In this document: positions 1 through 4,368 of the stretch, piece after piece
Layout: each line of letters opens with the position of its first letter
Position numbering within the stretch: the first letter of the stretch is position 1
From: Chloroflexota bacterium
GTDB lineage: Bacteria > Chloroflexota > Anaerolineae > B4-G1 > SLSP01
Assembly: GCA_012798275.1 (NCBI GenBank)
Contig: JAAZNO010000506.1
Span: forward strand, 1 to 7,374
DNA length: 7,374 nt
Reading direction: 5' to 3'
Translations under genes and position numbers: made by a program
Notes under the pieces: generated by a model
Told to the model about the DNA's origin: nothing
The model's database searches: none
What the model saw: the letters and a program-made list of their open reading frames with translations, nothing else

Positions 1-212
1 ACCACCCGCTTGGGGATGATCAGGCCCAGGACGTGCGTCTTGCCGGCGGCCAGACTGCGAGCGATGGCGTTGGGCTGATAGTTGAGCCGCACCACCACTT
101 CCAGAACGCGCGCGCGGGTCTCCTCGCTCACATGCGGATCGTTGTTGATGACCCGGGACACCGTCGAACGCGAAACGCCGCTCAGACGGGCAATCTCTTC
201 CAATGTCGCCAT
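1..212 (-). CDS. LacI-family transcriptional regulator, N-terminal part (cut by window edge)
   Basis: The visible 70 codons encode a typical LacI/GalR DNA-binding head. A helix-turn-helix sits at about residues 4-25 (EIARLSGVSRSTVSRVINN), then the third helix and the hinge region ending in NYQPNAIARSLAAGKT, then the start of the ligand-binding domain (VLGLIIPKRV) before the window ends. ATG is at 212-210, with a strong AGGAGG seven bases upstream (220-225). Family members are cytoplasmic dimers or tetramers that usually repress sugar-uptake or glycoside genes and release DNA on binding a sugar. The effector cannot be read because the sensor domain is missing. A consensus promoter and a palindromic operator lie about 100 bases upstream, which suggests autoregulation. 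Certain as to family, open as to regulon. Confidence 0.95.
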   Translation of the reverse strand, partial: MATLEEIARLSGVSRSTVSRVINNDPHVSEETRARVLEVVVRLNYQPNAIARSLAAGKTHVLGLIIPKRV

Positions 213-219
213 ATTCCAG

Positions 220-225
220 CCTCCT
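220..225 (-). promoter_or_regulatory. Ribosome-binding site of the LacI-family gene
   Basis: AGGAGG on the minus strand, seven bases before the ATG at 212-210. It fixes the start of the repressor gene. Confidence 0.8.
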
Positions 226-298
226 GCAGCACGGGTCTTTTCGAGCAGGAAACGCCTGCGACGCCCTTTACGCTGGCTCTGACATCGCCGCCCTATCG

Positions 299-312
299 CG
301 GGAGCGCTCCCA
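299..312 (-). promoter_or_regulatory. Palindromic LacI-family operator at the transcription start
   Basis: The minus strand reads TGGGAGCGCTCCCG. Its inner 12 bases (300-311) are a perfect palindrome with the central CG typical of LacI-family sites. It differs by one base from the 14-bp CelR operator TGGGAGCGCTCCCA known from Thermobifida fusca. It covers or directly follows the predicted transcription start of the adjoining lacI-type promoter, the position of a repressing operator. Binding by the adjacent repressor is inferred. Confidence 0.8.
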
Positions 313-318
313 TGTCTC

Positions 319-346
319 ATTATAAGCGCATTTCGAGCGCTGTCAA
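319..346 (-). promoter_or_regulatory. Consensus promoter of the LacI-family gene
   Basis: On the minus strand, a perfect -35 box TTGACA (346-341) and a perfect -10 box TATAAT (324-319) are separated by 16 bases. Transcription would start near 312, giving a leader of about 100 bases before the lacI-type ATG. The spacer contains a broken palindrome AGCGC-N7-GCGCT (325-341). Its right part resembles the operator core and overlaps the -35 box. Confidence 0.88.
332..345. promoter_or_regulatory. Possible second, weaker LacI-family operator over the -35 box
   Basis: The plus strand reads TTCGAGCGCTGTCA. It shares the AGCGCT core and 10 of 14 positions with TGGGAGCGCTCCCA. Its centre is 33 bp from that of the strong operator, about three helical turns, so both would face the same side of the DNA. 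This could allow cooperative binding. It could also be a chance match in GC-rich sequence. Confidence 0.35.
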
Positions 347-378
347 TGGGAAAACGTGGGAAGCGGTCAAACTCGAAC

Positions 379-414
379 AAAAAAAACCGTCCGGCGTGGG
401 AACGCCAGACGGTT
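379..414 (-). terminator. Rho-independent terminator of the tRNA-Gly gene
   Basis: The minus-strand transcript has two 12-base arms (414-403 and 396-385) that pair throughout with one G-U, around a 6-base loop. A run of eight U follows, corresponding to A379-A386 on the plus strand; its first two bases also close the stem. It begins two bases after the tRNA 3' end and separates the tRNA from the lacI-type promoter. Confidence 0.93.
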
Positions 415-415
415 G

Positions 416-487
416 AGCGGGTAAAGGGATTCGAACCCTTGACATCTTGCTTGGGAAGCAAGCGTTCTACCACTGAACTATACCCGC
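416..487 (-). tRNA. tRNA-Gly with anticodon CCC
   Basis: A full 72-nt cloverleaf can be folded by eye. The acceptor stem is GCGGGTA/TACCCGC and the D stem GTTC/GAAC. The anticodon stem CTTGC/GCAAG encloses loop TTCCCAA, so the anticodon is CCC, reading GGG codons. A five-base variable region is followed by T stem AAGGG/CCCTT with loop TTCGAAT, and discriminator T73 as usual for bacterial tRNA-Gly. The 3' CCA is not encoded (CAA follows), so a CCA-adding enzyme is needed. It has its own promoter about 13 bases upstream of the mature 5' end and its own terminator, so it is a single-gene transcription unit. Confidence 0.97.
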
Positions 488-507
488 ATCTTGCTTCAAC
501 GAGAAAA

Positions 508-535
508 ATTATACCACAGACCCATGATTTGACAA
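508..535 (-). promoter_or_regulatory. Promoter of the tRNA-Gly gene
   Basis: On the minus strand, -35 box TTGTCA (535-530), a 16-base spacer, then an extended -10 TGTGGTATAAT (518-508) containing a perfect TATAAT. The predicted start near 500 leaves a 5' leader of about 13 bases before the tRNA. Confidence 0.88.
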
Positions 536-561
536 GACCCCCGGCTCACAACCTGCGCTTT

Positions 562-572
562 TGTGGTATCAT
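562..572 (+). promoter_or_regulatory. Extended -10 promoter for a leaderless transcript
   Basis: TGTGGTATCAT contains a TGN extended -10 followed by TATCAT (567-572), only seven bases before the ATG at 580. Transcription would start at or next to the A of the ATG. No good -35 box lies at 16-18 bases, as is common for extended -10 promoters. The motif differs by one base from the -10 of the divergent tRNA promoter. Confidence 0.65.
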
Positions 573-579
573 ACCGGGC

Positions 580-1827
580 ATGGATGACAGCTTACAGCGC
601 AAACTACGCCGCCTCGGCGTCGTTAAGGGGATGCAGAACCTCAAGCCGGCGGTGCCGGCAGCGCCGCACCCCACAGCGCCGCCGTCCCCCTCTACCCTCG
701 AGCCGCTGCCGGGGGTCACGGTGATGACACTGCAGGGCCCTGCCTGGGTCTGGCAGCGGCAGTATCCCGCCGACCACTATCACGGCGCGTATCGGCTGGG
801 TGAGCTGAGCAGCCTCGAGCCTCGAGCGCTCAGCCTACTCGGCGGAGACGATCTCGGCGCGCGCCCCGCCTTCCTCGACACCGAGACCACAGGATTGGCG
901 GGCGGCGCGGGCACGCTGATCTTCCTCACCGGCATCGGGATCTGGGAGGGCGACGGCGTCACACTGCACCTGGTCTTCCTGCGCGATCCCGCTGAGGAGC
1001 CCGCCGTGCTGCACTACATCACCGAATTGCTGCGCGGCGTGACGGGCCTGGTCACCTTCAACGGCACCGGCTTCGATCTGCCGCTGCTGGAGAGTCGCTT
1101 CATCTTGCAGCGGATGCCGTTGCACTGGCGCGCGCTCCCCCATCTGGACCTGCTCCCCATCGCGCGGCTCCTGTGGCGCGACCATCTCCCCTCGCGCCGG
1201 CTGGGGATTTTGGAAGCGGAGCTGCTGGGCCTCCACCGCGCCGAAACAGACCTCCCCTCCTGGCTGATCCCCGCCGCCTACCGCGATTATCTCCTCACGG
1301 GACGCACGGACGAGATTCACCGCATCTTTTATCACAACGAGATAGACGTCCTGAGCCTGGTGACGCTGCTCATCCATTGTGCGCGGCGGCTACAGTCGCC
1401 CGACACCCTGCAGCTGGGAGCCGCCGAATGGGTCGGGCTCGGCCGGCTCTACGAGCGCGCCGGTTGCACCGCCGAAGCCGAGGCCGCCTGGAATCGCGCG
1501 CTCGAGGCGGACACCCTCCCGCCGGAAGTAGCCGCGCACCTGTGGGAACTGTTGGCGCTGCGCCGCAAGCAGGCCGGCGAGTGGGACGCGGCGCTTGAAC
1601 TGTGGGAGGCCTGGGCTGAGCGCCTCCCCCGTGCCATCGAGCCGCTGATCGAACGCGCGAAGGCCTTCGAATGGGTCCGGCACGACATCGCCGCCGCCCT
1701 CCAGGAGACCGGGCGCGCGCTCGACCGCGCCGCCGCCCTGCCGCGCGGTTTCGTCCGCGAGCAAACCCTCGCCGAATTGCGGCATCGCGAAGCGCGCCTG
1801 CACCGCAAACTCGAAGCCGCGCCGTGA
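580..1827 (+). CDS. YprB-like ribonuclease H-like (DEDD) protein with TPR-like C-terminus
   Basis: A 415-residue cytoplasmic protein. Residues 1-45 are a basic then Pro-rich head. About 95-272 is an RNase-H-like 3'-5' exonuclease domain of the YprB type. It shows FLDTETTGL (D100, E102), FNGTGFDLPLLESR (D166), HLDLL (D190) and FYHNEIDVLSL (H252, D256), the complete acidic set of a DEDDh nuclease. About 280-386 is helical and TPR-like (WVGLGRLYERAGCTAEAEAAWNRAL). Family members are predicted nucleases; the substrate is unknown. The reading frame is open far upstream, through the tRNA on the other strand, but the composition becomes coding-like only from ATG 580. That ATG has no Shine-Dalgarno and sits right behind a -10 box, so a leaderless start fits. 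Domain assignment is firm; physiological role is open. Confidence 0.9.
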   Translation: MDDSLQRKLRRLGVVKGMQNLKPAVPAAPHPTAPPSPSTLEPLPGVTVMTLQGPAWVWQRQYPADHYHGAYRLGELSSLEPRALSLLGGDDLGARPAFLDTETTGLAGGAGTLIFLTGIGIWEGDGVTLHLVFLRDPAEEPAVLHYITELLRGVTGLVTFNGTGFDLPLLESRFILQRMPLHWRALPHLDLLPIARLLWRDHLPSRRLGILEAELLGLHRAETDLPSWLIPAAYRDYLLTGRTDEIHRIFYHNEIDVLSLVTLLIHCARRLQSPDTLQLGAAEWVGLGRLYERAGCTAEAEAAWNRALEADTLPPEVAAHLWELLALRRKQAGEWDAALELWEAWAERLPRAIEPLIERAKAFEWVRHDIAAALQETGRALDRAAALPRGFVREQTLAELRHREARLHRKLEAAP

Positions 1828-1843
1828 TGCGCCTCCGTGCCAT

Positions 1844-1871
1844 TTCCCATTTCCCTGCCTTTGAGTATAAT
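1844..1871 (+). promoter_or_regulatory. Promoter candidate for the MBL-fold/TPR operon
   Basis: A perfect TATAAT (1866-1871) is preceded, 16 bases away, by TTCCCA (1844-1849), which matches four of six -35 positions. Transcription would start near 1878 and run through the 8-nt repeats and the leader repeat, giving a 5' leader of about 165 bases before the ATG at 2043. Confidence 0.55.
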
Positions 1872-1919
1872 CAGGGCTGCTGCAGCTGTGGGAACGTGTT
1901 CACGTGTGAAGGTGGGAAC

Positions 1920-1932
1920 GTAAGTGACTTAC
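1920..1932. promoter_or_regulatory. Perfect 13-nt palindrome, possible operator
   Basis: GTAAGTGACTTAC is a perfect inverted repeat of six bases around one central G. It lies about 50 bases downstream of the TATAAT at 1866, inside the 8-nt repeat array, at the border between its two unit types. It could bind a dimeric regulator or may simply result from the repeat structure. Confidence 0.35.
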
Positions 1933-1942
1933 TGACTCGCTG

Positions 1943-1954
1943 ATTTTCTGAGGA
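1943..1954 (+). repeat. 12-bp direct repeat flanking leader repeat A, left copy
   Basis: ATTTTCTGAGGA occurs here and again exactly at 2024-2035, enclosing leader repeat A. The right copy supplies the GAGGA part of the working ribosome-binding site at 2031-2036. The left copy therefore looks like a displaced duplicate of it, as expected from insertion with target duplication or from slippage. Confidence 0.7.
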
Positions 1955-1959
1955 AGACA

Positions 1960-2028
1960 TATCAGCCCCGAAGGGCAAGGAATTTCTGATCTGATTCGTG
2001 AAATTCGTGTTCATTCGGGGCCCATTTT
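1960..2028 (+). repeat. 69-nt leader repeat, copy A (before the MBL-fold gene)
   Basis: It starts with TATCAGCCCCG and ends with CCATTTT. Between them are AGGAATTTC and a 30-base core (1991-2020) with three ATTCG units at 1994, 2003 and 2013. The core is identical, base for base, to that of copy B at 5818-5847 on the opposite strand. Over the whole element about 60 of 70 aligned positions agree. In both copies the element points at the gene and ends just before its ribosome-binding site. A short hairpin GCCC-CGAA-GGGC lies at its start. Confidence 0.85.
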
Positions 2029-2035
2029 CTGAGGA
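2024..2035 (+). repeat. 12-bp direct repeat flanking leader repeat A, right copy with Shine-Dalgarno
   Basis: The second exact copy of ATTTTCTGAGGA, 81 bases after the first. Together with the following G it gives GAGGAG (2031-2036), six bases before the ATG at 2043. Its first bases overlap the CCATTTT end shared by both leader-repeat copies. Confidence 0.7.
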
Positions 2036-2042
2036 GCCCTAG

Positions 2043-2705
2043 ATGGAAATCACCTGGTATGGTCTGGGCTGTTTTCGCCTCGTCGAACGCAGCTATCCCG
2101 CCGTCATCACCGATCCCTTCGACGAAGAGGCAAGCGGCTACACGCTGCCGCGCGCGCGTGCGGAGATCGTCACCCTCAGCCAGCCACTGGATGATCCCCG
2201 CGAGATTTCCTGGCCCCGCTTCCGCGGCCCTACGCGCACGCTCGCCAGTCCAGGCGAATACGAAATCGGCGGGCTGTTCATCACCGCGATCCCTTCCTAC
2301 CGCGACCGGCAAAAGGGCGCCGAACGCGGCGAGAACATCATCTACACGTTCGACCTCGGCGCGCTCACCGTCTGTCATCTCGGCGAGCTGGGGCATGTTC
2401 CCAGTCAATCGCGCATCGAGGGCCTGGGAACCGTGCATGTGCTGCTGATCCCCGTGGGCGTTCCCGACGGGCTGGCCCCCTCCATGGCAGCGGAGGTCGT
2501 CAGCCTGATCGAGCCCAATATTGTCATCCCCATGAATTACAAGACGTCCGATCTGCGGATAGAGCGACACCCCGTCAGCCGTTTTCTCAAGGAAATGGGC
2601 GTCACCAATCCAGAGACGCAAAGCAGCCTCAAAGTGGTCGCTGGAGCCATCCCCGAAGAGACCCAGATCATCCTCCTGGAGCCGCAGAAAGGCAATGGTG
2701 CGTAA
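2043..2705 (+). CDS. Metallo-beta-lactamase-fold protein (UlaG/COG2220-like) lacking key metal ligands
   Basis: A 220-residue soluble protein that keeps the skeleton of the Lactamase_B_3 family: MEITWYGLGCFRL at the start, DPF (24-26), GEYEIGG (71-77), KGAERGENIIYTF (91-103), CHLGELGH (111-118) and IPMNYKT (162-168). Active relatives carry an HxHxDH metal motif after the first strands and a PMHYKT motif near the end. Here the first reads SQPLDDP (46-52): only the aspartate D51 remains, with Q47, L49 and P52 where histidines are expected. N165 replaces the last histidine, and L8 stands where many relatives have His. H112 and H118 remain. Hydrolase activity is therefore doubtful and a binding or scaffold role is possible. 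GAGGAG six bases upstream fixes the start. It heads an operon with the TPR lipoprotein 28 bases downstream. Confidence 0.88.
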   Translation: MEITWYGLGCFRLVERSYPAVITDPFDEEASGYTLPRARAEIVTLSQPLDDPREISWPRFRGPTRTLASPGEYEIGGLFITAIPSYRDRQKGAERGENIIYTFDLGALTVCHLGELGHVPSQSRIEGLGTVHVLLIPVGVPDGLAPSMAAEVVSLIEPNIVIPMNYKTSDLRIERHPVSRFLKEMGVTNPETQSSLKVVAGAIPEETQIILLEPQKGNGA

Positions 2706-2733
2706 TCCTGGCCCAACTTAAGGAGGCCCAACA

Positions 2734-3513
2734 ATGTTCAGGCGATACCTGTCAAGCGGAGTGATCATGCTGATGGTGCTGTTGCTCGCCGGCTGTGGCA
2801 CGCCGGAACCGGCGCAACCGGTGGATCTCGAAGCTATCAAGGCGCAGCTTGACGCCGGGCAGGTCAGCGAGGCGTTGACGGCGCTGGAAGCGGCGGTGAA
2901 ACAAGAGCCGGAAAACGCCGAGGCCCATTTCTTGCTCGGCGTGGCGTATTTCAAGACCGGCGCTTACGAAAAGGCGCGCGAGACCTTCAACCGCACGCTG
3001 GAGCTGGATCCGGCCCGCGCCGCCGCCGTGCACCACAACCTCGGCGCGCTCGCCATCCAGCTGGAAGACCTCGACACCGCCGTGGCCGAGTTCCAGGCCT
3101 CGCTGGCGCTGGAACCAGATGATCCCGACACGCACTACCAGCTGGGAGCGGCATATCTGCTCCAGGCGCTGCCGGCGGACGAGAACGCGGCGCCGCTGCA
3201 GGAGAAGCTGGAGCTGGCCCGTGCGGAGTTCACCCGCGCGTTGGAACTCGCGCCGGGCAAGGCAGAAGTCCTGGTGGGAATGGGGAACGCCTATCTGCTG
3301 GAGGGCGACATCACCCAGGCGACCGCTTACCTGGAACAGGCCGTCGCCGCGGCGCCGGAGATGCCCGAAGCGCTCTTCGGTCTGGGGCGCATTTACGCGC
3401 TCACCGGCAATGTCGAGCAGGCACGGGAGATGCTGGAGCGTTGCCTGGCGGCCAATCCACCCCAGAATTGGGCGGAGCAGGCTCAGGAGCTTTTACAGCA
3501 GCTGAGGGATTAA
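2734..3513 (+). CDS. TPR-repeat lipoprotein
   Basis: A 259-residue protein. The N-terminus is a lipoprotein signal: basic MFRRY, hydrophobic core 9-19, lipobox LLAGC with lipidated Cys21. The mature part is nearly all tetratricopeptide repeats, at about residues 30-61, 62-95, 97-131, 132-175 (with an insert around 146-157), 177-210 and 211-243, with typical motifs such as FLLGVAYFKTGAYEKA and ALFGLGRIYALTGNVEQA. It should sit on the outer face of the cytoplasmic membrane as a protein-protein adaptor; no enzyme domain is present. TAAGGAGG (2719-2726) lies seven bases before the ATG. It is 28 bases after the MBL-fold gene and 21 bases before the next gene, so co-transcription is likely. The partner is not known. 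Confidence 0.93.
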   Translation: MFRRYLSSGVIMLMVLLLAGCGTPEPAQPVDLEAIKAQLDAGQVSEALTALEAAVKQEPENAEAHFLLGVAYFKTGAYEKARETFNRTLELDPARAAAVHHNLGALAIQLEDLDTAVAEFQASLALEPDDPDTHYQLGAAYLLQALPADENAAPLQEKLELARAEFTRALELAPGKAEVLVGMGNAYLLEGDITQATAYLEQAVAAAPEMPEALFGLGRIYALTGNVEQAREMLERCLAANPPQNWAEQAQELLQQLRD

Positions 3514-3534
3514 CTTCCCGGGAAGGGGATCTAC

Positions 3535-3843
3535 ATGAACAAACCGGTCAAACTGCTGATGAGCTGGAACATCCGCTCGGGACGCGAGGAGTCCTACCTG
3601 CAATTCATCACCCAGGAATTCCCCGAATCCATGATCAAAGCCCACCTGCAGCCCTCCGAGGCGTGGTACACCATCTACGGCGACTGGCCAGAGGTGACAA
3701 TGGGCTTCGTCGCCGACGACCTGGAGACCGTGCAGACGTTCCTGAATTCGGACGCCTGGGCCAAATTGCGGCGGAAGCTCGCGGCGTTCATCAAGGATTA
3801 CCACCATCGCGTCGTGCCCCTGCGAGGTGGTTTTCAATTCTGA
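3535..3843 (+). CDS. Small conserved protein, predicted dimeric alpha/beta-barrel (ferredoxin-like) fold
   Basis: A 102-residue soluble protein with no signal peptide or membrane segment. The order of strands and helices is: strand KLLMSWNI, helix REESYLQFITQEF, strand EAWYTIYG, strand EVTMGFVADD, helix LETVQTFLNSDAWAKLRRKLAAFIKDY, strand RVVPL. This resembles ABM/NIPSNAP-like dimeric barrels, in which an N-terminal WxxxxGxExxY pattern is common. No catalytic residues can be assigned. The start has a moderate AAGGGG at 3523-3528, just after the palindrome CTTCCCGGGAAG (3514-3525). It is the last gene of the plus-strand operon and converges on the thioredoxin-fold gene, with 22 bases between the stops. 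Function unknown; real gene status is well supported by length, operon position and composition. Confidence 0.8.
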   Translation: MNKPVKLLMSWNIRSGREESYLQFITQEFPESMIKAHLQPSEAWYTIYGDWPEVTMGFVADDLETVQTFLNSDAWAKLRRKLAAFIKDYHHRVVPLRGGFQF

Positions 3844-3865
3844 ACGGCGGTTGGCGCTGTTCACG

Positions 3866-4312
3866 CTACTGAGACGCAGCTAACGCCGCTACGGCTGCCT
3901 TGATGCCCTCCGTATCCGGCGCGCCCGCGCGCCCATAGACGATCGTCCCGTCCCCCGCCACGACGAAAAATGTAGGGACGCCATACACCTGCCAGTCGTT
4001 CGCCAGGGGCTGCACCACGGGATCCTTCACGTCCAGGCGCAGCACCCTCGCGCGCCCGGCGAGATCAGCCTCCAGACGATCCACCTTCGGCTTGGATATC
4101 AGGCAGATGTTGCAGGAATTCGAGTAGAACTCCACGACCGTGATCTGCCCGGAGCGCAGCTGCGCCTGCAGCGCTTCCGTCGAGGCAAACGCCTGACGCG
4201 GCGTGTGCAATATCAGATAGGCGAGGGCCAGTCCCAGCACCACCAGGATGACCAGCCAGTTTTCTTTCCAGAATCCACGCAAAGCATTTGGTTTTGGTGG
4301 AGTGTCTTCCAT
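3866..4312 (-). CDS. Membrane-anchored thioredoxin-fold protein with CNIC active site
   Basis: A 148-residue protein. A basic N-terminus (K7, R12, K16) precedes one membrane helix at about 19-36. The rest, about 43-148, is a thioredoxin domain that by the positive-inside rule lies outside the cytoplasm. Visible core: TVVEFYSNSCNICLISKP with C67-N-I-C70 and the conserved P75, strand VLRLDVKD, cis-proline in YGVPTFFV (P113), then GTIVYGRAG. The usual WCGPC is replaced by SCNIC, so its redox potential and partners probably differ from those of thioredoxin. It follows the TlpA-like gene by 56 bases. The start is slightly uncertain: AAGGGG touches the ATG, and the better GGAGG is 14 bases away, which would suit an in-frame CTG at 4321-4319. 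Probable job: thiol-disulfide exchange at the outer membrane face together with its lipoprotein neighbour. Confidence 0.88.
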   Translation of the reverse strand: MEDTPPKPNALRGFWKENWLVILVVLGLALAYLILHTPRQAFASTEALQAQLRSGQITVVEFYSNSCNICLISKPKVDRLEADLAGRARVLRLDVKDPVVQPLANDWQVYGVPTFFVVAGDGTIVYGRAGAPDTEGIKAAVAALAASQ

Positions 4313-4344
4313 CCCCTTCAGTACTTCCTCCTCCAGTAGGGCAC

Positions 4345-4368
4345 ACGTGGAAACGTGCGAACGTCAGC
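4345..4368 (+). repeat. Short array of the 8-nt repeat, three units
   Basis: ACGTGGAA, ACGTGCGA and ACGTCAGC follow each other in the 56-base gap between the TlpA-like and the anchored thioredoxin genes. They share the ACGTGnGA unit and period of the array at 1886-1957. Here the array lies inside a likely operon and stops directly at the TlpA-like stop codon (4369-4371). Confidence 0.5.

Larger units (their letters stand above)
1886..1957 (+). repeat. Tandem repeat with 8-nt period, nine degenerate units
   Basis: Reading in steps of eight from 1886, the first five units follow a consensus like ACGTGGGA (for example ACGTGTGA at 1902 and AGGTGGGA at 1910). The next four follow GAnnnnCT (GACTTACT at 1926, GACTCGCT at 1934, GATTTTCT at 1942, GAGGAAGA at 1950). 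GTGGGAACGT occurs exactly at 1888 and 1912. The array is not coding and lies in the predicted 5' leader of the next operon. A shorter array of the same unit lies at 4345-4368. Confidence 0.65.

Noticed and set aside
508..572. Attachment site or integration scar next to the tRNA
   Set aside because: No duplicated tRNA 3' end and no integrase gene in the window. The inverted 11-mers are better explained as two -10 promoter elements.
346..579. In-frame upstream extension of the YprB-like gene to an ATG at 346
   Set aside because: It runs antisense through the terminator and the tRNA-Gly gene, has no coding character, and the ATG at 580 has its own -10 box directly upstream.
835..1377. Minus-strand frame of 180 codons inside the YprB-like gene
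   Set aside because: Lies wholly antisense to the nuclease domain, has no ribosome-binding site and no recognisable domain; a high-GC shadow.
1886..2028. CRISPR array
   Set aside because: The repeats are 8-9 nt long, degenerate and without spacers of regular unique sequence; no cas genes nearby.
1962..2621. Long minus-strand reading frame opposite the MBL-fold gene
   Set aside because: It mirrors the codon periodicity of a clear gene with recognisable motifs on the plus strand, and its C-terminal part is only the translated leader repeat (APNEHEFHES).
3840..3895. Bidirectional terminator between the convergent operons
   Set aside because: Only a broken stem (CGGCG...CTG with CAG...CGCCG) can be drawn, with internal loops and no T-run on either strand.
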